The position numbers and the translations under genes are program-made. A stretch of DNA of 7,170 bases. Source: an uncultured Chloroflexota bacterium (lineage in GTDB: Bacteria > Chloroflexota > Limnocylindria > Limnocylindrales > CSP1-4). The stretch is taken from the NCBI GenBank assembly GCA_903930745.1, contig CAIYZX010000728.1:1-7170 (forward strand). Direction: 5' to 3'. Below, piece by piece: positions 1 through 6,546 of the stretch. The notes under the pieces were generated by a model. That model made no database searches and was not told the DNA's origin. It was given only the letters and a program-made list of their open reading frames with translations. Position 1 is the stretch's first letter, and every line of letters begins with the position of its first letter.

Positions 1-398
1 ACCGCGGCCTCGGCATCGGCGCCCTTGCCGCCACCGGCGCGGTGGCCCTCGGCGATCGCCGCGCCCACGCTCTGGCGCGGGTCCAGCGCGCCGTCCGTGT
101 CCTGCGCAACCGGCTGCACGGCGCGCCGGAACGCCTTGGCCGCCCCGCCCCGCAGCGCCCCCAGCGCGGTGTCGTTGAACGAGACGCTCCCCGCCGACGG
201 CCGGACCGTCCCCAGCAGCGCCCGGAGCGCCGTGGTCTTGCCGGACCCGGACTCGCCCACCAGCGCCACGCTGCGGCCGGGGACCAGCTCCAGGGCGTCC
301 AGCGCCAGCGCGGGCCGGGAGTCCGGCGCGGTCCCGGGATAGCGGACCACCAGGTCGCGCGCGGTCAGGCGCACCTCGCCGCCGGGCCGGCCGCTCAT
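1..398 (-). CDS. DppF/OppF-like ABC transporter ATP-binding protein, N-terminal part (runs off left edge)
   Basis: This should be the second nucleotide-binding subunit of the peptide-type importer, powering transport by ATP hydrolysis on the inner face of the membrane. I translated it by hand: 132 codons are visible and the frame is open to the edge. Residues 48-55 read GESGSGKT, a clear Walker A. A Q-loop region with VAQDTDGALDPRQ (Gln99) matches the family's usual FQDPYGSLNPR-type segment, with Ala where Phe is common. The ABC signature, Walker B and H-loop would lie beyond the window. The ATG at 396-398 overlaps the TGA of the upstream ATPase gene as ATGA, which decides the start; a GGGGG run lies a few bases upstream. 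Two different ATPases in tandem are typical of Dpp/Opp operons, so DppF is favoured by order. A Gly/Ala/Lys-rich stretch (residues about 121-132) ends the visible part. The substrate is unknown. Confidence 0.85.
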   Translation of the reverse strand, partial: MSGRPGGEVRLTARDLVVRYPGTAPDSRPALALDALELVPGRSVALVGESGSGKTTALRALLGTVRPSAGSVSFNDTALGALRGGAAKAFRRAVQPVAQDTDGALDPRQSVGAAIAEGHRAGGGKGADAEAA

Positions 399-1285
399 CG
401 GGCGCCCCCATCGCGGGCATCGGCGGAACCGGTGGGCGCATCGGTCGCGGACGCCGCGGTGGCCGGCGCATCGGCCGCCCCGCCCGTCTCCACCGCGTGC
501 CGCGCCTCGAGGGCGTCCAGCGTGGGGTTCGCCGCCACCAGCTCGCGCGTCACCGCGTGGGCCGGCGTGGCCAGCACGGACGCAGGCCCGCGCTCCACGA
601 TCACGCCGCGGTCGATGATGTCGATCCGGTCCGCCAGCCCCGCCACCAGCGCGAGGTCATGGGAGACCAGCAGGATCGCCGTCCCCTCGTGCTCGCGCAG
701 GGACCGGAACAGCTCCGCCACCTCGGCCTGCACGGTCACGTCCAGGGCGCTCGTCGCCTCGTCCGCCAGCAGCAGCTCCGCGCGCAGCGCCACCGCGAGG
801 GCGATGACCACGCGCTGCGCCTCGCCACCGCTGAGCTGGTGCGGGTACCGCTCCAGGAGCGCCGGATCCAGGCGGACGGCGTCCAGGGCGTGATCCAGCC
901 GGGCCTTCCGCTCGGCGCGCGGCACCCTGTGCAACGCGAGCGCCCGGTCCAGCCAGTGGCGCGCCTGCAGCGTGGGCGTGAGCGACGCCCTGGCAGCCTG
1001 CGGCACCAGCGCGATGCGTCGCCCGCGGAGGTCGCGCAGCAGCCGCCCCTCGGGACCGTGGGGCCCCACGAGCTCCACGCCGTCGAAGCGGATGGACCCG
1101 GTCACGCGCGCGTTCGCCGGCTGCAGCCCGATCACCGTGGAGAGGACCATGGACTTGCCCGCGCCGGACTCGCCCACGAGGCCCACGATCTCGCCCCGTC
1201 CCACGGCCAGCTCCGCGACGTCCACGAGGCGCCGCCCGCCGATCTCCACGGCCAGGTTGCGGATCTCCAGCAACGCGCCGCTCAC
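395..1285 (-). CDS. DppD/OppD-like ABC transporter ATP-binding protein
   Basis: This is a complete 296-residue cytoplasmic ATPase of the dipeptide/oligopeptide/nickel importer family. Its motifs are in order: Walker A GESGAGKS at 38-45, Q-loop at VPQ (Gln96) followed by ASLTPTLQ, ABC signature LSGGEAQRV at 151-159, Walker B LLLADE at 171-176 with D-loop SALD at 179-182, and the H-loop histidine in LVSHD at 209. It should therefore be catalytically competent. Translation starts at GTG 1285-1283, which overlaps the TGA of the DppC-like gene as GTGA. The Shine-Dalgarno is weak, so translational coupling is likely. The C-terminus is unusual. The family's oligopeptide-transporter HPYT-type motif is reduced to PAHAVTRELVAANP (241-254). 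About 30 residues rich in Ala, Thr, Asp and Gly (267-296) follow, instead of the usual longer tail with its Cys-containing segment. The family assignment is firm; the substrate is not known. Confidence 0.93.
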   Translation of the reverse strand: MSGALLEIRNLAVEIGGRRLVDVAELAVGRGEIVGLVGESGAGKSMVLSTVIGLQPANARVTGSIRFDGVELVGPHGPEGRLLRDLRGRRIALVPQAARASLTPTLQARHWLDRALALHRVPRAERKARLDHALDAVRLDPALLERYPHQLSGGEAQRVVIALAVALRAELLLADEATSALDVTVQAEVAELFRSLREHEGTAILLVSHDLALVAGLADRIDIIDRGVIVERGPASVLATPAHAVTRELVAANPTLDALEARHAVETGGAADAPATAASATDAPTGSADARDGGAR

Positions 1286-2136
1286 GGGCGTGCCTGCGCC
1301 TTCGGGTCAAGCCGCTCGCGCAGCCCCTCGCCCAGGAGCGTGAACGCGAGGGCGGCGATCATGATCGCGGCGCCGGGGTAGAGGGCCACCCACGGCTGCG
1401 TGGTCACGAGGGCGCGGCCCTGCTCCACCATCAGGCCCCATTCGGGCGTGGGGTCCTGCGCGCCGAGGCCCAGGAACGAGAGGGCGGCGAACGTGAGGAT
1501 CACGCCGCCCAGGTCCAGCGATGCCTGGACGATCACCGGACCCACCGCGTTGGGCAGGACGTGGGAGATGGCGGCGCGCCAGCGGGGGACGCCCAGCAGG
1601 AGGCTGGCCTCCACGTACGCGCGCCCGCGCACCGCCGCCGCCTCACCGCGCATCAGCCGGGCGTACCAGGGCCACCACGAGATGGCGATGGCCAGCGCCG
1701 CGTGCTCCAGGGACGCGCCCAGGACCGCGGTGATCGCGAGGGCCAGGAGCAGGGACGGGAACGCGAGGAAGACGTCCACCACGCGCATCAACAGGTCGTC
1801 CGCCCAGCCGCCCAGCGTGCCGGCCACGAGGCCGTACGGGACGCCAACGGCGAGCGACGCCGCGATCACCAGCACGCTGACGCCCACGGACACGCGGATG
1901 CCGAAGAGGGTCCGCGACCAGACGTCGCGCCCGGCCTGGTCCGTGCCCATCAGCCAGTCGCCGCCGGGCGGCCTGAGGGCGGCCTTGAGGTTCGTGTCCG
2001 TGCCCGCGTCACCCGGGAAGGGGGCGATGACCGGGGCCAGCACCGCCAGCACCACGAGCACGAGGAGGATCAGCAGCCCGATGACCAGGCCGGGCCGCCT
2101 CGCCACGTACGCGGCAGCGCGCCGCAGGGCGCTCAT
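1282..2136 (-). CDS. DppC/OppC-like ABC transporter permease
   Basis: This is a complete 284-residue inner-membrane permease, one of the two pore-forming subunits. An N-terminal hydrophobic helix (about 17-39) is followed by the DppC signature WLMGTDQAGRDVWSRTLFG (61-79). Further membrane segments lie near 84-106, 120-140, 143-158, 200-223 and 250-268. The cytoplasmic EAA loop that docks on the ATPase is at about 171-200 (VEASLLLGVPRWRAAISHVL). The conserved FLGLGAQDPTPEWG (221-234) and the terminal GEGLRERLDPK (269-279) are both present. Length is typical for the family. The ATG at 2136-2134 overlaps the TGA of the DppB-like gene (ATGA), with GGGAG (2145-2149) upstream. The reading frame stays open far upstream to 3045, but that part only shadows the DppB-like gene. 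The 3' end overlaps the next ATPase gene by 4 bp. It presumably forms a heterodimer with the adjacent DppB-like protein. Confidence 0.94.
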   Translation of the reverse strand: MSALRRAAAYVARRPGLVIGLLILLVLVVLAVLAPVIAPFPGDAGTDTNLKAALRPPGGDWLMGTDQAGRDVWSRTLFGIRVSVGVSVLVIAASLAVGVPYGLVAGTLGGWADDLLMRVVDVFLAFPSLLLALAITAVLGASLEHAALAIAISWWPWYARLMRGEAAAVRGRAYVEASLLLGVPRWRAAISHVLPNAVGPVIVQASLDLGGVILTFAALSFLGLGAQDPTPEWGLMVEQGRALVTTQPWVALYPGAAIMIAALAFTLLGEGLRERLDPKAQARP

Positions 2137-3155
2137 CGGCCGGGCTCCCGGAGGCGCGGGTCCATGAGCGGCCGCAGCATGTCCACGAGGAAGTTCGCCA
2201 CGAGGTACGCCAGCGCCACGAAGATGGTGGTCCCGGCGATGGCGGGCGCGTCCAGGGCGGCGATGCTGTCCACCGCATACGAGCCCAGGCCCTGGAAGTT
2301 GAACAGGTTCTCCACGAGGAACGTGTTGCCCAGCGCGTAGCCGAAGACCAGCGCCAGGGCGGAGAGAGCCGGCCCCAGGGACGCGCGCAGGGCGAAGCGC
2401 CAGATGATCGTCCGCTCCGGGAAGCCGATGGCGCGGGCCATCCGCACGTGCTCCTCGCCCATCGTCTCCAGCAGCCCGGCCCGTGTCAGGCGGGCGAAGA
2501 GCGCGATCGGGTAGGCGGCGATCACGATGGCCGGCAGCACGAGGTGCGTGAGGCCGGAGACGAAGAGATCCATGTTTCCGGCCAGCAGGCTGTCCACGAG
2601 GACCATGTGCGTGGTGGTGGCGGCCTGCGCCAGCTTGTTGAGGTCGCGGTCCCAGCGGCCCGCCACCGGCAGCCAGTGGAGCGTGGAGGCGAAGACCAGC
2701 TGCAGGACCAGGGCCAGCCAGAAGACGGGCACGGACGCCAGGGTGGACGAGGTGAGCCCGCTCATCCAATCGGGAAGGCGGCCACGCCATCGGGCGGCGG
2801 CCACACCCATCGGGATGCCAACGAGGCCGGCGAGGAGCATCGCGAGCCCAACCAGCTCCAGCGACGTCATGAAGCGCCCCGCCACGTCCGAGAGGACCGG
2901 CTGGCGCGTGTGGATGCTGAGGCCCCAGTCGCCGCGGACGAGATCGCCAAGGTAGGTGGCGAGCTGTACGGGGAGGGGCTGGTCCAGGCCCAGCTGGATG
3001 CGGACCTGCGCGAGCTGCGCCTCCGTGGCACGGGGGCCGGCCCACGTGGCGGCCGGGTCGCCGGGGAGGAGGCGGGTGATGACGAAGGCGAGCAGGCCAA
3101 CGCCAAGGGCGACCAGCAGGGACTGGAGGCCTCGGCGGACCAGGAGCCTGCGCAT
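2133..3155 (-). CDS. DppB/OppB-like ABC transporter permease
   Basis: This is a complete 340-residue inner-membrane permease. The N-terminus carries the family hallmark: a first helix (about 9-30) ending in RLLPGDPA (28-35), then a periplasmic region with LGLDQPLPVQ (55-64) and GDWGLSI. Other membrane segments are near 99-121, 133-156, 204-222, 260-281 and 305-327. The EAA loop for ATPase contact is at about 234-262 (MARAIGFPERTIIWRFAL). VENLFNFQGLG (281-291) and the final MDPRLR (331-336) are also family features. I chose the ATG at 3155-3153 because it gives the standard MRRLLVRRGLQ start and has GAGAGGG (3159-3165) just upstream. An in-frame ATG at 3206 would add 17 unconserved residues and run through the stem-loop. 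The gene follows the binding-protein gene after 87 bp and overlaps the DppC-like gene by 4 bp. Confidence 0.93.
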   Translation of the reverse strand: MRRLLVRRGLQSLLVALGVGLLAFVITRLLPGDPAATWAGPRATEAQLAQVRIQLGLDQPLPVQLATYLGDLVRGDWGLSIHTRQPVLSDVAGRFMTSLELVGLAMLLAGLVGIPMGVAAARWRGRLPDWMSGLTSSTLASVPVFWLALVLQLVFASTLHWLPVAGRWDRDLNKLAQAATTTHMVLVDSLLAGNMDLFVSGLTHLVLPAIVIAAYPIALFARLTRAGLLETMGEEHVRMARAIGFPERTIIWRFALRASLGPALSALALVFGYALGNTFLVENLFNFQGLGSYAVDSIAALDAPAIAGTTIFVALAYLVANFLVDMLRPLMDPRLREPGR

Positions 3156-3158
3156 CGT

Positions 3159-3165
3159 CCCTCTC
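3159..3165 (-). promoter_or_regulatory. Shine-Dalgarno of the DppB-like permease gene
   Basis: GAGAGGG on the minus strand lies 3 bases before the ATG at 3155. It supports this start over the in-frame ATG at 3206. The spacing is somewhat short. Confidence 0.5.
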
Positions 3166-3186
3166 GGTCTTGGGTGGGTGGAAGAG

Positions 3187-3228
3187 CGCGCGCCCGCCGT
3201 GACCACGAGGGCCGCCGGCGGGCGCGCG
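3187..3228 (-). terminator. Perfect 13-bp GC stem-loop between binding-protein and permease genes (terminator- or attenuator-like)
   Basis: Arms 3187-3199 and 3216-3228 are exact reverse complements (all 13 pairs G-C), separated by a 16-base loop (3200-3215). The element starts 14 bases after the TAG of the binding-protein gene and ends 31 bases before the permease ATG. On the transcript it is followed by CTCTTCCACCCACCC, not a U tract, so a full intrinsic terminator is unlikely. In operons of this type, stem-loops after the binding-protein gene are known to protect the upstream mRNA from 3' decay or to cause partial termination, leaving more binding protein than membrane subunits. That role is inference here; the inverted repeat is read directly. 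Confidence 0.6.
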
Positions 3229-3242
3229 TTGGGGGTCTGGGG

Positions 3243-4916
3243 CTAGTTCCCCGGCGTCAGGTCGTACGCGAAGACGACCTGGGCGTACGCGGGATTGTCC
3301 ACGAAGCCGCCAACGGTGGCATCGAGCACCCGCTGGTAGTTCTGGACGTAGGGGACCACGACGACGGCGTCGTCGATGAGCTGCTGCTGCATGTCCACGT
3401 ACTGCTGCGCGGCCTCGTCACGGTTGGTGGCCGTGAGCGCCTGGATGCCATCGATCTTGGCGTCCATCTCCGCGTTGCCGTAGTAGGCGAGGTTGAAGCT
3501 CGGGTCCTGCTCGCTGTGGAACAGGCTGATGAACCAGCTGAACGGATCGGCGTAGTCCGGCCACCAGTACATCAGGAAGACGTCCTGGCGCTTGGCGGTG
3601 TCCGCGGACTTGGCGAGATCCCACTGGGCCTGCCACTCCATCTCCTGGACGTCCAGGTTGATGTTCAGCTTGGCCAGCTCGGACTTGAGGCTGGTGGTGA
3701 TGAGCTGCAGGTCCGTGTCACCGGACACGATGGTGGCCGTGATGTCGATGGCCTTGCCGCCGGGGCCATAGCCCGCGGCCGCCAGGGCCGCCGTGGCGCC
3801 CTCGATGTCCAGGCCCGTGCCGGTCAGCGCGTCGCTGTAGCCGATCAGGCCGGGCGGGATGACGCCCTTCGCCGGGGCGACGGAGCCGCCCAGGGCCGCC
3901 GCGATGCCCTCGGAGTCGAAGGCCTTCGCGACCGCCTTGCGCACCACCGGATCGGCCAGGGGGCCGGTCTTGGTGTTGAGCAGCGCGACCACGTTCTGGA
4001 AGGACGGGGTCTCCACCACCTGCAGGTTGGGATCGGAGCGGAGGCTGTCCGTCAGCTGGGCGTTGAGGCGGTCAACGTACGAGACGTCGCCGGCCTGGAC
4101 CAGCTGCGCGGCGGTGGTGACCTCGGGGACCACGCGGTACTGGACGGTGGCGTAGTGCGCGCCGTCCCAGCCGCCCCAGTAGTCCGCGTACTTGTCGAGG
4201 GTGAGCTCGAACTCGTCGCCGGGCTTGTAGGCGCTGATGGTGTACGGGCCGGTGCCCGCGTCCTTGCCGTCCTTGAACCAGGCGACGAGGGCGTCCTCGG
4301 ACGCGCCGGCACCGGCGGCCTCGGTGTCGTAGATGTACGCGGCGTAGTTCGCGGAGGCCACGAGGTCAAGAGGCGTGGCGTAGCCCAGCTTGAAGACCAG
4401 CGTGGTCGCATCCGGCGCGGTGATGGACTCGACGCCGCCCCAGATGTAGCCCGCGCCCATGCCCAGCTTCTGGGTGCGCTCGATGGCGGCCTTGGCGGCC
4501 GCGGCGTCCATGGCACGCCCGGTGTGGAACTTGACGCCGGAGCGCAGCTTGAAGGTCCACTCCGTGCCGTCCGCGCTGGCGGTCCAGGACTCGGCCAGGG
4601 CCGGGATCACGGTCTTCGTGACGGAGTCGTAGCGGGTGAGGCTCTCGTACACGTTGTGCATGGCGATCACCTCGTTGGAGTACGAGGTGGCCGGGTCCAG
4701 GTCCGTGACGACCTGGGTGTGCGAGGCGTACGTGAAGGTGGCGTCCGTGATGGGCGCCTCGGTGGCCGGAGCCTGGGTCGCGGGGGCCTCGGTGGCGGGC
4801 GCTGCGGACGCGTCGGACGACGGGGCCGGGGTGGCGCTCGAGCCGCCGCAGGCGGCGACGGCGATGGCCGTGGCCGCGAACAGGGCCAGGCCTCGCAGGC
4901 GGGTGCTGGTGGACAT
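3243..4916 (-). CDS. ABC transporter substrate-binding lipoprotein, family 5 (DppA/OppA-like)
   Basis: This is a complete 557-residue extracytoplasmic binding protein that should capture the substrate and deliver it to the two permeases. Residues 1-23 form a lipoprotein signal: basic STRLR, hydrophobic LALFAATAIAV, lipobox VAAC with Cys23, then GGSS. An Ala/Pro/Thr/Glu-rich linker (about 28-57) precedes the domain. Family 5 features include DLDPATSYSNEV (72-83), NVYESLTRYD (88-97), PALAESWTASADGTEWTF (105-122), LRSGVKFHTG (124-133), GTGPYTISAYKPGDEFEL (221-238), and the aromatic YWWPDYADPFSW (450-461) that matches the conserved DYPDP-type segment. Length is in the normal range. The ATG at 4916-4914 gives the signal peptide and has a tandem Shine-Dalgarno; an open extension to 5246 would overlap the upstream gene in another frame and is rejected. 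Family 5 proteins bind peptides, nickel, opines, sugars and others, so the ligand cannot be called. Confidence 0.94.
   Translation of the reverse strand: MSTSTRLRGLALFAATAIAVAACGGSSATPAPSSDASAAPATEAPATQAPATEAPITDATFTYASHTQVVTDLDPATSYSNEVIAMHNVYESLTRYDSVTKTVIPALAESWTASADGTEWTFKLRSGVKFHTGRAMDAAAAKAAIERTQKLGMGAGYIWGGVESITAPDATTLVFKLGYATPLDLVASANYAAYIYDTEAAGAGASEDALVAWFKDGKDAGTGPYTISAYKPGDEFELTLDKYADYWGGWDGAHYATVQYRVVPEVTTAAQLVQAGDVSYVDRLNAQLTDSLRSDPNLQVVETPSFQNVVALLNTKTGPLADPVVRKAVAKAFDSEGIAAALGGSVAPAKGVIPPGLIGYSDALTGTGLDIEGATAALAAAGYGPGGKAIDITATIVSGDTDLQLITTSLKSELAKLNINLDVQEMEWQAQWDLAKSADTAKRQDVFLMYWWPDYADPFSWFISLFHSEQDPSFNLAYYGNAEMDAKIDGIQALTATNRDEAAQQYVDMQQQLIDDAVVVVPYVQNYQRVLDATVGGFVDNPAYAQVVFAYDLTPGN
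4752..4802 (-). repeat. Ala-Pro-Ala-Thr linker repeat inside the binding-protein gene
   Basis: Residues 39-55 of the lipoprotein read as near-repeats of APATE/APATQ. The DNA shows two copies of gcctcggtggc (plus strand, 4756-4766 and 4786-4796). It probably forms a flexible tether between the lipid anchor and the binding domain. Such short repeats can vary in number between strains. Confidence 0.6.
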
Positions 4917-4925
4917 GGGCGGGGG

Positions 4926-4940
4926 TTCTCCTTTCTCCTT
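4926..4940 (-). promoter_or_regulatory. Tandem Shine-Dalgarno of the binding-protein gene
   Basis: On the minus strand, AAGGAGA is followed directly by AAGGAGAA, and 9 bases then lead to the ATG at 4916. The proximal copy is at workable distance; the distal copy is too far for ordinary initiation but could raise local ribosome binding. This is the strongest ribosome-binding region in the window, fitting high output of the binding protein. Confidence 0.7.
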
Positions 4941-4952
4941 GGGGACGTGCTC

Positions 4953-4980
4953 GGGGCGGGGTCGCGGGGACGGGCGGGGG
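4953..4980 (+). other. Putative G-quadruplex motif on the template strand
   Basis: The plus strand has runs of four or more G at 4953-4956, 4958-4961, 4966-4969 and 4976-4980, with loops of 1, 4 and 6 bases. This meets the usual four-tract rule. It lies in the 76-bp gap between the hydantoinase-like gene and the binding-protein gene. Because the genes are on the minus strand, the G-rich strand is the template and the mRNA is C-rich here. The motif is also an imperfect direct repeat (4952-4968 versus 4971-4989). It may be chance in GC-rich DNA. Confidence 0.45.
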
Positions 4981-4992
4981 TCGCGCGGGCGG

Positions 4993-6546
4993 CTAGGCGG
5001 TGGCCAGGGGGCCGGCGGCCTTGACGCGGATGCGGGCTGCGGGCTCGGTGAGGTAGGTGAGCGGGGTCTCCTCCACCTCCACGACGGTGGTTCGGGCGGG
5101 ATCGGCGCCGGCGGTGACGGCGGCCTCACGGGCGCGGGCGGCGATGGACTCCACGGCCTCCGCGTGCCCGCGTGCGCGGAACGTGACGATCTCCTCGGCG
5201 GAGCCGCTGACGGCGGCGATGGCCGCGCCGATGGCGTTCGCCACATCGTAGTTCTGGGGGCGGATCACCTCGGAGACGCCCGGGATGTGATCGGGGAGCA
5301 GGACGGAGCCGCCGCCCACCGCGATGAGCGGGACCTCTGCGCGTGACGTCTTCACGCGGTCGATGGCCTCGGCGATCGCCTCGTCCGCCAGGATCATGCC
5401 GGCCAGCAGGCGCAGCTCGTGCCCGCTGGGGTTCGGCGTGCCGATGCCCGTGGCGCGCCCGGTGAGCAGCGCCGCATCGGTCAGGGTGGGGGTGGAGCCG
5501 CCGAAGGCCAGGCCCTCGCTGCGGATGCGATAGCCCACGGAGTCGGGGCCGATCTCGCCGTCGCGGACGATGGTGCCGCCGCCCACGGCGATGGACACGA
5601 TGTCCGGCATGCGGAAGTTCGTGCGGATGCCGCCGATCTCCACGTCCTGGCTGGACTCGCGCGGGAAGCCGTTGACCAGCACGCCGATGTCCGTGGAGGT
5701 GCCGCCCACGTCGATGACGATGGCGTCCGTCCGGCCGGTCAGGTACGCGGCGCCGCGGAGGCTGTTCGCCGGGCCGGAGCCGATGGTGAGAACCGGGAAC
5801 CGCAGCGCGTGCTCCAGGGCCATCAGCGTGCCGTCGTTCTGGGCGAAGAAGAGGTTGGCGCTGATGCCGCGCCGGTCCAGGGCCCCCTGCAGGGCGCCCG
5901 CCACGTCCCGCGCCACGCCCAGCAGGGCGCCGTTGAGGACGGTGGAGTTCTCTCGCTCGATCAGGCCCAGGGCGCCGATCTCGTGGGACATGGACAGGTG
6001 GACGTCGTCGCCCATGACCTCGCGGACCACCTCGGCGGCGGCCAGCTCGTGGCGGTTGCTCACCGGGGCGAAGACGCTGGTGATGGCCACCGCATCCACC
6101 GTTCCGCGGAGCGGCTCCAGGAACCGGCGGACCTCGTCCGGGTTGAACGGGACGATCTCGCGGCCGTCCAGCTCGATGCCGCCGTGGACCACCGCCTCGC
6201 CGCCGGAGACGACGGCCTTGAGGTCTGCGGGCCAGGCGAGGAGCGGGCGGACCGAGAGCGACGCCGGGGCGCCGATGCGCACGACCGCCACGCGGTGGAG
6301 ACGCTTGCGCTCCAGCACGGCGTTGGTGGCGTGGGTGGTGCCCAGCATGACGTGGCTGATGCGGCTGCGATCCACGTCACCCGCGGCGAGGACCGCGTCC
6401 ACCGCGTCCTCGATGCCCTGGGTCACGTCCGGGCTGGTGGCGGCCTTCGCCTTGGCCAGCAGGCGGTCGTCGCGGTCCAGGACCACGGCGTCCGTGTTGG
6501 TGCCGCCCACGTCGATGCCGATGCGGAGATCCAGGGAGCGGCTCAT
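4993..6546 (-). CDS. Hydantoinase A/oxoprolinase-family protein (HyuA-like, short form)
   Basis: This is a complete 517-residue cytoplasmic protein with the ASKHA-type ATPase layout. The N-terminal hydantoinase/oxoprolinase domain (about 8-185) opens with IGIDVGGTNTD (9-19, phosphate 1), then LGTTHATNAVLERK (68-81). The hydantoinase A domain (about 205-420) has QNDGT (236-240), VLTIGSGPANSLRGA (252-266), the second phosphate loop IDVGGTSTDIG (278-288), SIAVGGGTI (318-326) and IAVGGGSVLLP (408-418). Family members use ATP to open cyclic amides (N-methylhydantoinase, 5-oxoprolinase) or act in acetone carboxylase. The protein is clearly shorter than classical HyuA (roughly 680-700 residues), lacks its long C-terminal region, and no HyuB gene follows. 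The ATG at 6546-6544 overlaps the DUF917 stop as ATGA, with GGGGAGG (6554-6560) 7 bases upstream. Pairing with DUF917 is a known gene neighbourhood. The exact substrate is open. Confidence 0.9.
   Translation of the reverse strand: MSRSLDLRIGIDVGGTNTDAVVLDRDDRLLAKAKAATSPDVTQGIEDAVDAVLAAGDVDRSRISHVMLGTTHATNAVLERKRLHRVAVVRIGAPASLSVRPLLAWPADLKAVVSGGEAVVHGGIELDGREIVPFNPDEVRRFLEPLRGTVDAVAITSVFAPVSNRHELAAAEVVREVMGDDVHLSMSHEIGALGLIERENSTVLNGALLGVARDVAGALQGALDRRGISANLFFAQNDGTLMALEHALRFPVLTIGSGPANSLRGAAYLTGRTDAIVIDVGGTSTDIGVLVNGFPRESSQDVEIGGIRTNFRMPDIVSIAVGGGTIVRDGEIGPDSVGYRIRSEGLAFGGSTPTLTDAALLTGRATGIGTPNPSGHELRLLAGMILADEAIAEAIDRVKTSRAEVPLIAVGGGSVLLPDHIPGVSEVIRPQNYDVANAIGAAIAAVSGSAEEIVTFRARGHAEAVESIAARAREAAVTAGADPARTTVVEVEETPLTYLTEPAARIRVKAAGPLATA

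Noticed and set aside
51..60. Palindrome ggcgatcgcc, found also at 5371-5380 and 7146-7155 (HIP1-like)
   Set aside because: In all three places it encodes Ala-Ile-Ala in frame with the favoured codons gcg atc gcc, so codon bias explains it without a special site.
42..1381. Overlapping plus-strand open frames opposite the two ATPase genes
   Set aside because: Arg/Ala/Ser-rich shadow translations with no motifs; both ATPase genes on the minus strand have all expected motifs.
3156..3206. Alternative start of the DppB-like permease at 3206
   Set aside because: It adds 17 residues not typical of the family and passes through the stem-loop. The ATG at 3155 matches the family N-terminus and has a Shine-Dalgarno.
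3531..3569. Tryptophan/tyrosine-rich stretch in the binding protein (about residues 450-461)
   Set aside because: It matches the conserved aromatic DYPDP-type segment common to family 5 binding proteins, so it is not novel.
2448..5024. Very long open frame on the plus strand (858 codons) antisense to the binding-protein and DppB-like genes
   Set aside because: The translation is low in complexity (Gly, Arg, Val, Ala, Asp) with no recognisable domain. The opposite strand holds clear conserved genes. GC-rich codon use that avoids TTA, CTA and TCA leaves antisense frames open by chance.
4917..5246. Upstream extension of the binding-protein frame
   Set aside because: It would overlap the end of the hydantoinase-like gene and bury the lipoprotein signal peptide. 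The start at 4916 has a signal peptide, a lipobox and a Shine-Dalgarno.
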